Source: Bacillota bacterium (lineage in GTDB: Bacteria > Bacillota > TC1). From it: a stretch of DNA of 64,000 nucleotides. The notes beneath the pieces are model-generated. The model searched no databases and was not told the origin of the DNA. It was given only the letters and a program-made list of their open reading frames with translations. Position 1 is the stretch's first letter. Each line of letters starts with the position of its first letter. The stretch is taken from assembly GCA_028683955.1 (NCBI GenBank), contig JAQUGR010000001.1, forward strand, positions 62,001 to 126,000, in the 5' to 3' direction. The position numbers and the translations under genes were made by a program. Shown piece after piece: positions 23,947-32,151 of the stretch.

Positions 23947-25161
23947 ATGATTGATTCAGGTGATACTGCGCTAGTCTTAGTTAGTGCAGCTCTAGTGTGT
24001 CTTATGACACCAGGATTAGCATTCTTTTATGGTGGGCTAGTTAACAGGAAAAATGTTTTAACTATAATGATGCAAAGTTTTATTTCAATGGGTGTAGTTA
24101 CTGCAATTTGGTTTGTTGTCGGTTTTAGTATGGCTTTTGGTCCAGACTTTCATGGGATAATTGGAGGTTTGCAGTATGTATTTCTTCATGGAGTAGGACT
24201 AGGTCCTAATGCTCAATATGGTGGAACAATACCATTTATATCTTTTTATACATACCAACAGATGTTTGCAATTATAACTCCGGCTTTAATAACTGGTGCC
24301 TTTGCTGACAGGGTTAACTTTAAAAGTTATTTAATATTCTTGGTAATATGGAGTTTATTAGTTTATATTCCTTTTACTCACTGGATTTGGGGTGGAGGTT
24401 TCTTACAACAATTAGGTGTAATTGATTTTGCCGGTGGAATAGTTGTACACGTTAGTGCAGGTATGGCAGCTTTGGCATCTATTATATTTGTTGGACAGAG
24501 GCAAAACTTAGATAAGTTGGATCGAACCCCGCATAATATAACATATGTTGCCTTAGGTGCAGCACTATTATGGTTCGGTTGGTTTGGTTTTAATGGTGGT
24601 AGTGCTTTACACGCTAATGGTCAAGCAGCTGCAGCATTTGTTAATACAGATATTTCAGGTTCTATTGCAATGCTTACCTGGTTGATAATTTCATGGTATA
24701 AAGAAAAAAGACCAAGTTTTGTAGGAGCTTTGACTGGTGCAGTAGCCGGGCTTGCTGCTATTACTCCGGCAGCTGGTTATGTTGAACCATGGGCAGCATT
24801 TATTATTGGTATATTGGCTGGTTGGGTTTGTTACATGGCAATTCAAATTAGAATTGTTAAAAAATGGGATGATGCACTTGATGTTTGGGGCGTACATGGT
24901 GTTGGTGGTATCTTGGGATCAATTCTAGTTGGTGTATTTGCTGTTAAACAAGTTGGTGGAGTTGATGGACTAATTGGTGGTAATCCTAAATTATTACTAA
25001 TACAAACTCTTGCAGTGCTTTTCACAGCTGTGTATGCCTTTATAGCTACTTATGTAATATTATATGTAGTTAATAAATTCGTAAGAATAAGAGTTTTACC
25101 TGAACAAGAAATTATGGGTCTTGATTATTGTATTCATAAAGAAGAAGCCTATAAATTATAA
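23947..25161 (+). CDS. amt: ammonium transporter
   Basis: A 404-residue Amt channel of about eleven helices. Key residues are in place: the MFAIITPALITGAFADR Phe-gate segment, FIxTHW-equivalent PFTHWIWGGGFL, DFAGGIVVHVSAGMAAL (Asp and the first pore His), WFGWFGFNGGSAL, and the second pore His in DVWGVHGVGGILG. It has no kinase. The cytoplasmic tail ends in PEQEIMGLDYCIHKE, similar to the PII-responsive tail of other Amts, but no glnK gene lies nearby. CGGAGGAG precedes the ATG. Confidence 0.95.
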   Translation: MIDSGDTALVLVSAALVCLMTPGLAFFYGGLVNRKNVLTIMMQSFISMGVVTAIWFVVGFSMAFGPDFHGIIGGLQYVFLHGVGLGPNAQYGGTIPFISFYTYQQMFAIITPALITGAFADRVNFKSYLIFLVIWSLLVYIPFTHWIWGGGFLQQLGVIDFAGGIVVHVSAGMAALASIIFVGQRQNLDKLDRTPHNITYVALGAALLWFGWFGFNGGSALHANGQAAAAFVNTDISGSIAMLTWLIISWYKEKRPSFVGALTGAVAGLAAITPAAGYVEPWAAFIIGILAGWVCYMAIQIRIVKKWDDALDVWGVHGVGGILGSILVGVFAVKQVGGVDGLIGGNPKLLLIQTLAVLFTAVYAFIATYVILYVVNKFVRIRVLPEQEIMGLDYCIHKEEAYKL

Positions 25162-25211
25162 AAGCATAAAACAAATTAATTATATATAAATATTAAACTG
25201 ATTATTTAATG

Positions 25212-25244
25212 AAAAAAAGATGCATTTTAAATGCATCTTTTTTT
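25212..25244 (+). terminator. bidirectional intrinsic terminator after amt
   Basis: AAAAAAAGATGCAT and ATGCATCTTTTTTT pair over five bases between convergent genes. Confidence 0.9.
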
Positions 25245-25261
25245 ATTAAATTATAGAAAGC

Positions 25262-26611
25262 TTATTTCTTTATATGCTTTCTATGTTTGAAATAGTCTAA
25301 TGCTGGTTTTGGAAATAGTACATAGGTTAGAAGATCTTCTTCACTTTTCATTATGTTTCCAAGTTCTGCTTTAGCTTTTTCTAATTCAGGTTCTAACAAA
25401 TCCGCAGGTCTTGAAAGAATTGGTTTATCATTTCCTATTATTAGTTTTAATATTTCATCACTTATTGGAACTGCAGGTTTTCCATACATTCCTCTCACAA
25501 GTTCTTTTGCTTCTCTTGGTACCATTTTATAACGTTTTCCAAGCAGGATATTCAAGACTGCTTGACTGCCAACTATTTGACTACTTGGAGTTACAAGTGG
25601 TGGATACCCAAAATCTTCTCGTACTTTGGGTATTTCTTTTAAAACATCATCAAAACGTTCAATAGCATTTTGTAGTTTTAGTTGCTGTACTAAGTTTGAT
25701 AACATACCACCAGGAACTTGTGAGATTAGAGTGTTAATATCGACTCCTAAAACTTTTGGATCTAATAGGCCAGTTTCTAGTGCTTTCTCCCTTAAAGGCT
25801 TGAAGTAGGATGTTGCCTTGCTTAGTTCCTTTAGGTTTAATCCTGTGTCATATTTGGTGCCTTTAAAGGTCACTACCATTGGTTCTGTTGATGGTTGTGA
25901 GGTTCCTTCCCCAAATGGAGAAAGAGCAGTATCGATTATATCAACTCCAGCTTCTACTGCTTTTAAATATGTAGTAGATCCGAGTCCACTAGTGGCATGT
26001 GTATGTAATTCTATTGGAATATCTACTGCATTCTTCATTGCTTTTATTAATTTATAGGTATTATAGGGGTCTAAAAGACCAGCCATATCTTTTATGCAGA
26101 TTGAATCAGCTCCCATATCTTCGAGCTCACGTGCTAAATTTATAAATAATTGATTTGTATGAACTGGACTTATGGTATAGCATATTGCTCCTTGAGCATG
26201 TCCACCATATTTTTTACAGGAATCTATACCCATTTTCATATTTCTAGTATCATTTAGTGCATCAAATATTCTGATAATATCTATACCATTGTTTATTGAG
26301 AGTCTTACAAAACTATCTACAACATCATCAGCGTAGTTTCTATAGCCTACAAGATTTTGACCTCTTAGAAGCATTTGTAGTTTTGTCTTCTTAATATTTT
26401 TCCTGATTGTTCTTAGTCTTTCCCATGGGTCTTCATGAAGAAAACGGAGACTTGCATCAAAAGTAGCCCCACCCCACATTTCTAAAGCATGGTATCCAAC
26501 ATTATCAAGTGTTGAAAGTATTGGTTCCATTTCTTTTGTTGTCATTCTTGTGGCAATTAGTGATTGATGAGCATCTCTTAATATTGTTTCAGTAATTTTT
26601 AATTTAGCCAT
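25262..26611 (-). CDS. oadA: oxaloacetate decarboxylase alpha-type carboxyltransferase subunit
   Basis: A 449-residue TIM-barrel carboxyltransferase of the pyruvate carboxylase B/OadA/transcarboxylase 5S group. It starts with ETILRDAHQSLIATRM (metal-binding Asp), has MLLRGQNLVGYRNY, DALNDTRN, CIKDMAGLL and the HTHATSGLG block with metal-binding histidines, then PGGMLSNL. The conserved C-terminal PxxVTPSSQIVGSQA is present. The biotinyl domain and its EAMKM motif are absent, so it must use a separate biotin carrier not found in this window. Its partner membrane or carboxylase subunits are also not here. Confidence 0.9.
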   Translation of the reverse strand: MAKLKITETILRDAHQSLIATRMTTKEMEPILSTLDNVGYHALEMWGGATFDASLRFLHEDPWERLRTIRKNIKKTKLQMLLRGQNLVGYRNYADDVVDSFVRLSINNGIDIIRIFDALNDTRNMKMGIDSCKKYGGHAQGAICYTISPVHTNQLFINLARELEDMGADSICIKDMAGLLDPYNTYKLIKAMKNAVDIPIELHTHATSGLGSTTYLKAVEAGVDIIDTALSPFGEGTSQPSTEPMVVTFKGTKYDTGLNLKELSKATSYFKPLREKALETGLLDPKVLGVDINTLISQVPGGMLSNLVQQLKLQNAIERFDDVLKEIPKVREDFGYPPLVTPSSQIVGSQAVLNILLGKRYKMVPREAKELVRGMYGKPAVPISDEILKLIIGNDKPILSRPADLLEPELEKAKAELGNIMKSEEDLLTYVLFPKPALDYFKHRKHIKK

Positions 26612-26794
26612 AATTAAGCCTCAATTTCTTTTATAGATTAGGTTTCTTTAAGAGTATAATATCATTTATTTTTAGATAATCAAAGATGAGAGCTAGTTTT
26701 TTAATGTAAATTATCAAAATTATAATTTAAAGGATAAATATATAAAATAATACTTGATGATTAAATAATACTTTATTTTTCTAATATTATTTGG

Positions 26795-26895
26795 TATAAT
26801 TTAATAGGTATTGATTTAGTATCGATTACCTCTGATATTGTTTATTAAAGAAAATCAAAAAGCGATTAGATAATTTATCTAATTGCTTTTTGTTT
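26795..26895 (+). ncRNA. candidate small transcript or attenuated leader upstream of the tspO-like gene
   Basis: TGG-TATAAT (26795-26800) can start a transcript near 26807. It would begin with a hairpin (AGGTA-TTGAT/ATCGA-TTACCT, 26806-26831) and end at a strong terminator, CAAAAAGC-ATTAGATAA/TTATCTAAT-GCTTTTTG (26856-26892). That gives a discrete RNA of about 90 bases, or a leader whose terminator controls the gene 70 bases on. The rest of the 26612-26965 gap shows nothing further. Confidence 0.4.
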
Positions 26896-26965
26896 GTTAT
26901 TTGATACAATTTAGTAAGAATATACATATTAATAAATGTATTAAAGGTTAAAAGGAGGATATATT

Positions 26966-27769
26966 ATGGAAAAGAATAGGGAAAATTTTTTTATAAAAGG
27001 TATGGTAGCTATTTCCTTTGCAATAATGGTTTTAGTTAATGGGATTGCTAATATTTTACCGATTAATGGTATTAACACAGGGCAGGTTTCAGATTTATAT
27101 TTTAATTTGTTTGCACCTGCTGGTATAACTTTCTCAATATGGGGTGTTATTTATTTGCTTCTATTAATATATACGCTATATCAGTTTGGTTTATTTCAAA
27201 ATAGAAGTTCAGAGGTAAAAGTTAAACTTTTGGAGCAAGTGGGTATTTTATTTACAATATCATCAATTGCTAATACTATTTGGATTTTTGCTTGGCATTA
27301 TCAAGTTATTCTCTTATCACTGATATTAATGTTGATAATTTTAGTTTGTTTAATTATGATTAATAGATTGATTATGGCTGAAAAATTAAGTATGATTGAA
27401 AAGTTTTTAATTGCTATACCGTTTAGTATTTACTTTGGTTGGATTACTATTGCTACAATTGCTAATGTTATAACCTATTTGGTAAGTATTGGATGGACTG
27501 GTTTTGGTTTATCAGCTGTTGGTTGGATGGTTATAATATTATTAGTTGGTTTATTAATTGGTGGATTTACTATGGTAAAAAATAAAGATGTTGCTTATGG
27601 TCTTGTTTTGATTTGGGCATATATTGGTATTTTTATAAAGCATACTTCAATATATGGATTTTCAAGTATTTATCCAGCAGTTATTGTTACTGTTATTATA
27701 TGTATAGTAGTTTTTGTTTTAGCAGAGCTTTATTTAATCTTTGGTCAAAATATTTCCAGAAAGAAATAG
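26966..27769 (+). CDS. TspO/MBR-related membrane protein
   Basis: A 267-residue protein with about seven to eight hydrophobic segments. The first part carries the TspO/MBR-like signature (FAPAGITFSIWGVIYLLLLIY near residues 49-69; compare FxPP...FxxxWxxLY) and tryptophans at helix ends. It is longer than classical five-helix TspO (about 160 residues), like the tryptophan-rich sensory proteins of Firmicutes. Ligands of this group (porphyrins, lipids) are not evident from sequence. AAAGGAGG precedes the ATG. The PhzF gene begins 10 bases later. Confidence 0.75.
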   Translation: MEKNRENFFIKGMVAISFAIMVLVNGIANILPINGINTGQVSDLYFNLFAPAGITFSIWGVIYLLLLIYTLYQFGLFQNRSSEVKVKLLEQVGILFTISSIANTIWIFAWHYQVILLSLILMLIILVCLIMINRLIMAEKLSMIEKFLIAIPFSIYFGWITIATIANVITYLVSIGWTGFGLSAVGWMVIILLVGLLIGGFTMVKNKDVAYGLVLIWAYIGIFIKHTSIYGFSSIYPAVIVTVIICIVVFVLAELYLIFGQNISRKK

Positions 27770-27778
27770 GTGGATTAA

Positions 27779-28555
27779 TTGAATTACTATATTGTAGATG
27801 CTTTTACAGATTATGTTTTTGGTGGTAATCCTGCAGGAGTGTGTGTGGTTGATAGAATTATTGAAAGTGAATTAATGCAGAAAATTGCATCAGAAAATAA
27901 TCTTTCCGAGACTGCTTTTGTTTATAGATGTTCGCATGGTAAATATGATCTTAAATGGTTTACGCCTAAGAGTGAAATAAATTTATGCGGGCATGCTACA
28001 TTAGCGACGGCTTATGTTATAAGTCATTTTGTTGATGTTGGTATTGAGTTAATGGAATTTAATACCTTGAGTGGAGTATTAAGTGTTGAAAATGTAGGGG
28101 ATATGTTCATTATGAATTTTCCTGCTATTATGCCAAAACTAATTGAAATTCCAAAGGGTGTGGAGATTGCTTTGGGTACTAAATGTTTGGAGGCATATTT
28201 GGATCGAGACTTGATTGTAGTTGTAAAAGATGAAAGTGTTGTAAAGGAATTAAGGCCTGATTATGCAAAGATTGGAGAAATTACAGAAGGGCTAGGTTTA
28301 ATTGTTACTTCTAAGGGTATTGAGTCTGATTTTGTATCAAGGTGCTTTTATCCAAAGCTTGGTGTTAATGAAGATCCTGTAACTGGGTCGGCGCATAGTT
28401 TTCTTGCACCACTATGGGGTAGAATCATTGGTAAAACTAAATTAGTGGGATATCAGTTGTCAGAACGTGGTGGAATTATTCGATGTGAATTACATGGTGA
28501 TAGAGTTTATATGAAAGGGAAAGCGGTTCTTTACTTAAAAGGAGAGTTGCTATAG
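27779..28555 (+). CDS. PhzF family isomerase/epimerase-like protein
   Basis: A 258-residue protein of the diaminopimelate epimerase fold. It starts at TTG 27779, five bases after AGGTGG. Family landmarks are FTDYVFGGNPAGVCVVD at the N-terminus, the catalytic Glu in NNLSETAFV near residue 45, CGHATLATAYV near 72, and EDPVTGSAHSFLAPLW near 200. Most PhzF members outside phenazine producers have unknown substrates, and nothing here suggests phenazine synthesis. Confidence 0.92.
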   Translation: MNYYIVDAFTDYVFGGNPAGVCVVDRIIESELMQKIASENNLSETAFVYRCSHGKYDLKWFTPKSEINLCGHATLATAYVISHFVDVGIELMEFNTLSGVLSVENVGDMFIMNFPAIMPKLIEIPKGVEIALGTKCLEAYLDRDLIVVVKDESVVKELRPDYAKIGEITEGLGLIVTSKGIESDFVSRCFYPKLGVNEDPVTGSAHSFLAPLWGRIIGKTKLVGYQLSERGGIIRCELHGDRVYMKGKAVLYLKGELL

Positions 28556-28678
28556 TTTTTAATTGTGAAAGTTTTATGAATTATAAAAGAAATATTGGAC
28601 TTATTAAGGTGTTAAGTGTTAGTATATGAAGTACGCAGGTTAATTATTAACTAAAACAATCTGCAAAGGGAGATAAAT

Positions 28679-29197
28679 TTGTTAAAAATATTTAAAAATA
28701 GATTTAATAGAGTTATGAATCCTCCTAGTGAGGAAGAATATGAAGAGTGTATTAGTGATTTGATAAATCACAAAGAAGTGGGTTCTATGCGAAAATTTAT
28801 GCAGCATGGTGATACAACTACTTTAGAACATAGTCTTAATGTTTCATATTATAGTTATAGAGTATGTAAAATACTAGGTTTAGATTATAGGGCTGCTGCT
28901 AGAGGTGGTTTGTTACATGATTTCTTCCTTTATGATTGGCATGAGGGTAAAGACTATAAAGGTTTACATGGTATTCATCATCCTAGGATTGCTTTAAAAA
29001 ATGCAGAGAAACATTTTGATTTAAACAAGAAGGAAAAGGATATAATTAAGAAGCATATGTGGCCATTAACTATAAAATTACCTAGGTTTAAGGAATCATT
29101 TGTTGTATTAATGATGGATAATTACTGTTCTATAGGTGAGGTTATGGTTTGGCGAAAATCTCTCAAAAGACGTATTAAACTTATATTAGGAATATAA
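28679..29197 (+). CDS. HD domain hydrolase
   Basis: A 172-residue protein that starts at TTG 28679 after AAAGGGAG. HD ligands are visible: TTLEHSLNVSYYSY (first His near residue 45), GGLLHDFFLYDWHE (HD doublet near 80) and GIHHPRIAL near 100. The family includes broad phosphohydrolases; this small form is common in Clostridia next to lipid or signalling genes. The C-terminal tail is basic (WRKSLKRRIKL). The substrate is unknown. Confidence 0.85.
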   Translation: MLKIFKNRFNRVMNPPSEEEYEECISDLINHKEVGSMRKFMQHGDTTTLEHSLNVSYYSYRVCKILGLDYRAAARGGLLHDFFLYDWHEGKDYKGLHGIHHPRIALKNAEKHFDLNKKEKDIIKKHMWPLTIKLPRFKESFVVLMMDNYCSIGEVMVWRKSLKRRIKLILGI

Positions 29198-29213
29198 TAT
29201 ATCTTACTAATCC

Positions 29214-29245
29214 ATGATCACCGTTTGTTGGTGATCATTTTTTAT
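29214..29245 (+). terminator. intrinsic terminator
   Basis: ATGATCACC and GGTGATCAT form a perfect 9-bp stem over seven bases, followed by TTTTTATT. Confidence 0.9.
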
Positions 29246-29290
29246 TGCCAGTAATATTATTGTACAAAAGAAGGTAAGTAGCTATAATTT

Positions 29291-29320
29291 AGTTAAGTTA
29301 AGTTAAGTTAAGTTAAGTTA
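29291..29320 (+). repeat. pentanucleotide microsatellite (AGTTA)6
   Basis: Six perfect tandem copies of AGTTA lie 60 bases upstream of the acyltransferase ATG, in its probable promoter region. Slippage would change promoter spacing or leader length in steps of five. Confidence 0.95.
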
Positions 29321-29379
29321 AATTGTTTGATGTTTAGTTCTATTATATTAAAAATTAAAGGATTAATTGGGAGATTACT

Positions 29380-30057
29380 ATGTTTTACAATTTTTTGATA
29401 TGGGTAGTGATGCATATAGTGAGAAAACCCAAAATAATTGGAATTGAGAACTTGGATAGGCGTAGAGGTGCAGTTTATGTTTCAAATCATCTCGGATATT
29501 ATGCACCTATTAAGATAATGTTGTTTTCTGGTCTTGATTTATATCCTTGGGTTATCGAAGAAGTTACAGATAATAGATTGTGTGCAGATTATTTAAGACA
29601 GGATTTTATTGAGCCGACTTTGAAGATAAAAGGTATCTTAGCTCGTATGTTGTCATTAATCTTAGCTCCAATATGTGTTGGCCTTATGAAGTATGTTTCT
29701 GCTATAGCAGTTTATCATGGCAATATTAAAATTAGAGAAACTTTTAGGGAAAGTATAAAATATTTATCTAAGGGTAAGTCTGTTTTAATATTTCCTGAAG
29801 AAGCTAATATTAATGATAAATATAATCTTGGTAATTTTCAGTCTGGGTTTCTTAAGATAGGCAGTGATTACTACAAAGATTATGGTGATAATATAACTTT
29901 TTATCCTGTTTTTGTTAATAAAGGCAAGAATGAAATTACCTTTGGCGAGGGTATTTTGTTTGATGGCGAAAAGACTTTTAAGCTAGAGAGGGAAAGAGTG
30001 ATTAGGTTACTAAAAGATAAGATTTTGATGTTATCAAGGAGTAATACTTTAAATTAG
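29380..30057 (+). CDS. PlsC-like acyltransferase with divergent active-site motif
   Basis: A 225-residue protein resembling 1-acylglycerol-3-phosphate acyltransferases: an N-terminal hydrophobic helix, VYVSNHLGYYAPIKI near residue 33, then KGKSVLIFPEEANIND near 130, and PVFVNKGKNEITFGEGI. In the canonical enzymes motif I is NHxxxxD and motif III is FPEG. Here the Asp position after His is Pro or Ile (NHLGYYAP) and FPEG reads FPEE. It may use a different acceptor or be catalytically altered. GGGAG precedes the ATG. Confidence 0.7.
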   Translation: MFYNFLIWVVMHIVRKPKIIGIENLDRRRGAVYVSNHLGYYAPIKIMLFSGLDLYPWVIEEVTDNRLCADYLRQDFIEPTLKIKGILARMLSLILAPICVGLMKYVSAIAVYHGNIKIRETFRESIKYLSKGKSVLIFPEEANINDKYNLGNFQSGFLKIGSDYYKDYGDNITFYPVFVNKGKNEITFGEGILFDGEKTFKLERERVIRLLKDKILMLSRSNTLN

Positions 30058-30172
30058 TCTAGTGTATAAATATATAAACTGTAGATAAATTGGGCGAAAA
30101 TGGTAGGTATATATAACTTTTATTCATTTACGACTTTTTTTAATTATGCATATATTAATGGAGATGATTTTT

Positions 30173-30721
30173 ATGAGAGTATTTGTTGCTATTGAATTAA
30201 CTGATAAAATTAAAGATAAATTATCTGATTTGCAAAGTGAGATTAAAGAGATTTGTCCTATTGGTAATTATAGTAGTTGGGATAATTTTCATCTTACTTT
30301 AAGGTTTATTGGTGAAATTGATGAATCTAAGATTGAGGGTGTTAAAGTTTGTTTGGAAAATGTTGGAAGAGGAACACGTAAGTTTAGTATTATTTTAATG
30401 AATTTAGGAATTTTTAAGAAAAGGAATAGATTTGTGGTATGGACTGGGGTTATGGATAATACATCTTTGCTTAGGTTATATAATAAGATTGAGTTGTGTT
30501 TGGTGGATAGTGGTTTTATAAGAGAGGATAGGATTTTTAGGCCTCATATAACTGTAGGTAGGAATGTTTTGATTGGTGATGTTGTTGATTTATCTGTTCA
30601 TAGTTATATTATTGAGGGTATAAGCATGGAAATCAGGTCTATTTGTTTGATGGAGAGTAAGAGGGTTGAAGGTGTATTAAGGTATATTCCATTATATAGA
30701 ACGTATTTTAATAATATATGA
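30173..30721 (+). CDS. thpR: RNA 2',3'-cyclic phosphodiesterase (2H family)
   Basis: A 182-residue enzyme; ATG 30173 is chosen for GGAG upstream and the classical MRVFVAIEL N-terminus. The two HxT motifs of the 2H superfamily are visible as NFHLTLRFIGE near residue 43 and RPHITVGRN near 125. It opens 2',3'-cyclic phosphates at RNA ends. A non-coding region follows. Confidence 0.9.
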   Translation: MRVFVAIELTDKIKDKLSDLQSEIKEICPIGNYSSWDNFHLTLRFIGEIDESKIEGVKVCLENVGRGTRKFSIILMNLGIFKKRNRFVVWTGVMDNTSLLRLYNKIELCLVDSGFIREDRIFRPHITVGRNVLIGDVVDLSVHSYIIEGISMEIRSICLMESKRVEGVLRYIPLYRTYFNNI

Positions 30722-30946
30722 TATTGACTCATTTGTTGAGTGTTTGATAGACCTACAGGTGGCTGTTGGTTCAAGTACCAAATTTTCTATTAATCTAATA
30801 AATAAAATTATGAAAAATAGTATAGAAGGATATGCTGTTTTTTTGTTATTTAATGCTAGACTAAACATATATTTTTAATTGAATGTTAGTATTTTTATAG
30901 ATTAAGTCATTCGGTTCATGTGTCTTTGTACATTAAGGAGTTGAAT

Positions 30947-31090
30947 ATGCTAGCAAACACTTTATATTTAGTGATAATCATATTGTTACTATTAATTGTA
31001 ATTGAATTAAAGAAATTATCAAAACTAAAAAAAAATCATATTGAAATGTTACTTACTTTATACAATAAATTCAAGCGTGATAGTAAATAA
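30947..31090 (+). CDS. 47-residue single-helix membrane protein
   Basis: ATG 30947 follows AAGGAG by seven bases and opens 47 codons. The product starts MLANTLYLVIII, has one hydrophobic helix (about residues 5-18), then a basic amphipathic tail (KKLSKLKKNH, FKRDSK). No family is recognised. The good ribosome site and protein-like layout argue that it is real. The 225 bases before it hold no gene I can see. Confidence 0.5.
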   Translation: MLANTLYLVIIILLLLIVIELKKLSKLKKNHIEMLLTLYNKFKRDSK

Positions 31091-31136
31091 CAAGTGAGAT
31101 TAATGTGATTTATAATATGATGATATAATAATATTG

Positions 31137-31208
31137 CATCTTAATCTGGAGTTTAACAGGAAAATATTTAATACTCCTTGTACAAATAAGTTGGTAAATA
31201 TTAAGATG
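31137..31208 (+). ncRNA. candidate structured RNA, nested stems
   Basis: CATCTTAAT (31137-31145) pairs perfectly with ATTAAGATG (31200-31208), and inside it GGAGT (31148-31152) pairs with ACTCC (31173-31177), leaving a 22-base single-stranded side. This is a small two-stem fold of 72 bases in a non-coding gap. Function unknown. Confidence 0.35.
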
Positions 31209-31269
31209 AAATTATATGCATGAAATTATTAATGAGCTATTAGAAATTAGAATGAATTATATAATAAAG

Positions 31270-31389
31270 GAATATTAATCGAATAAAAAGGGCGACTCTC
31301 CCCAATAGAATTAAACATTTTTTAATTAACTATAATAAAGTTTGTATTTATTAATTATTGTTTTTGTCCTTTTTATTCGATTAATATTC
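31270..31389. repeat. long inverted-repeat element A
   Basis: Arms of 22 bases (31270-31291 and 31368-31389) are perfectly complementary. Within the arms is a 17-base core, TTAATCGAATAAAAAGG, shared with element B. Between the arms lies CCCCAATAGAA (31300-31310), eight bases after the left arm. No T-run follows the right arm, so it is not a terminator. Confidence 0.85.
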
Positions 31390-31435
31390 AATTTATATAA
31401 TTAGGTTTAAGTGTTATATATAAGTTTAAGAACTT

Positions 31436-31536
31436 TTAATCGAATAAAAAGGAATGGTTTGCCCCAATAGAAAAAATATAATGGAATAATAAGAATTTTA
31501 TTTTAATATATATTTCTTTCCTTTTTATTCGATTAA
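31436..31536. repeat. long inverted-repeat element B
   Basis: Perfect 19-base arms (31436-31454 and 31518-31536) contain the same 17-base core as element A. The same inner motif CCCCAATAGAA (31462-31472) lies nine bases after the core. The rest of the interior differs from A. The remaining sequence from 31537 to 31810 is very AT-rich, with no gene visible. Confidence 0.85.
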
Positions 31537-31810
31537 GAGCTCAATATTTATTAGATAACATTATTGCAATCAATTATACTTTTGGAATTTATGACTTAAA
31601 TATTTCGTTTATAGGTAATATAATAATTATTTTAATTATTATATTACACTTAAATTTGTATTATTTTAAAAGTTTTTAGTTTATTGTAGTTTAAATTTAT
31701 ATATATAGATATAATTAATTAAATATATGATGTTTTAGTAGTGTAGTGTTATGGTAAATATGTAATATCTATTAATAAAAGAAACATGAGAAATAATAAG
31801 GATTATAACA

Positions 31811-32131
31811 ATGAAAGATTTCGATGAAAATATTAACAGAATGATTACTGAAACAGGTTTGGAAAGAACTGAAATTAATAAATTAGTAAAGCTTTTCATC
31901 GAATCAATTCAAAACTACATAGATGAAATAGAAGTAGCTATTATAAACAATAATTTTAAACAAATAAAAATAATATCCCATAAATTAAAGGGAGCTAGTG
32001 CTAATTTGCGCTTTTTTGAAATAAGTGATTGTTCAGCAGAACTAGAATTAGCTGCTGATAAATGTGATTTATATTTATGTAGTAGTAACTTCAGAAAGTT
32101 ACTGTTGATTTTAGGAAAGTATACCAATTAA
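31811..32131 (+). CDS. histidine phosphotransfer (Hpt) domain protein
   Basis: A 106-residue stand-alone Hpt domain, an all-helical phosphorelay shuttle. The phospho-accepting His lies in ISHKLKGASANLRF near residue 57, matching the HxLKGxSxN pattern. It is the first gene of a four-gene signalling cluster and probably passes phosphate between the hybrid kinase receiver and one of the two response regulators nearby. Confidence 0.9.
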   Translation: MKDFDENINRMITETGLERTEINKLVKLFIESIQNYIDEIEVAIINNNFKQIKIISHKLKGASANLRFFEISDCSAELELAADKCDLYLCSSNFRKLLLILGKYTN

Positions 32132-32151
32132 TCATAAAGGGAAGTGTCATA

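Noticed and set aside
30755-30790. tRNA-like T-arm sequence (GGTTCAAGTACC).
   Set aside because: No acceptor, D-arm or anticodon arm can be built around it; it is a chance match.
31270-31536. CRISPR array or tandem terminators.
   Set aside because: The repeated units are inverted arms rather than regularly spaced direct repeats, only two copies exist, no cas gene is present, and no T-run follows the arms.
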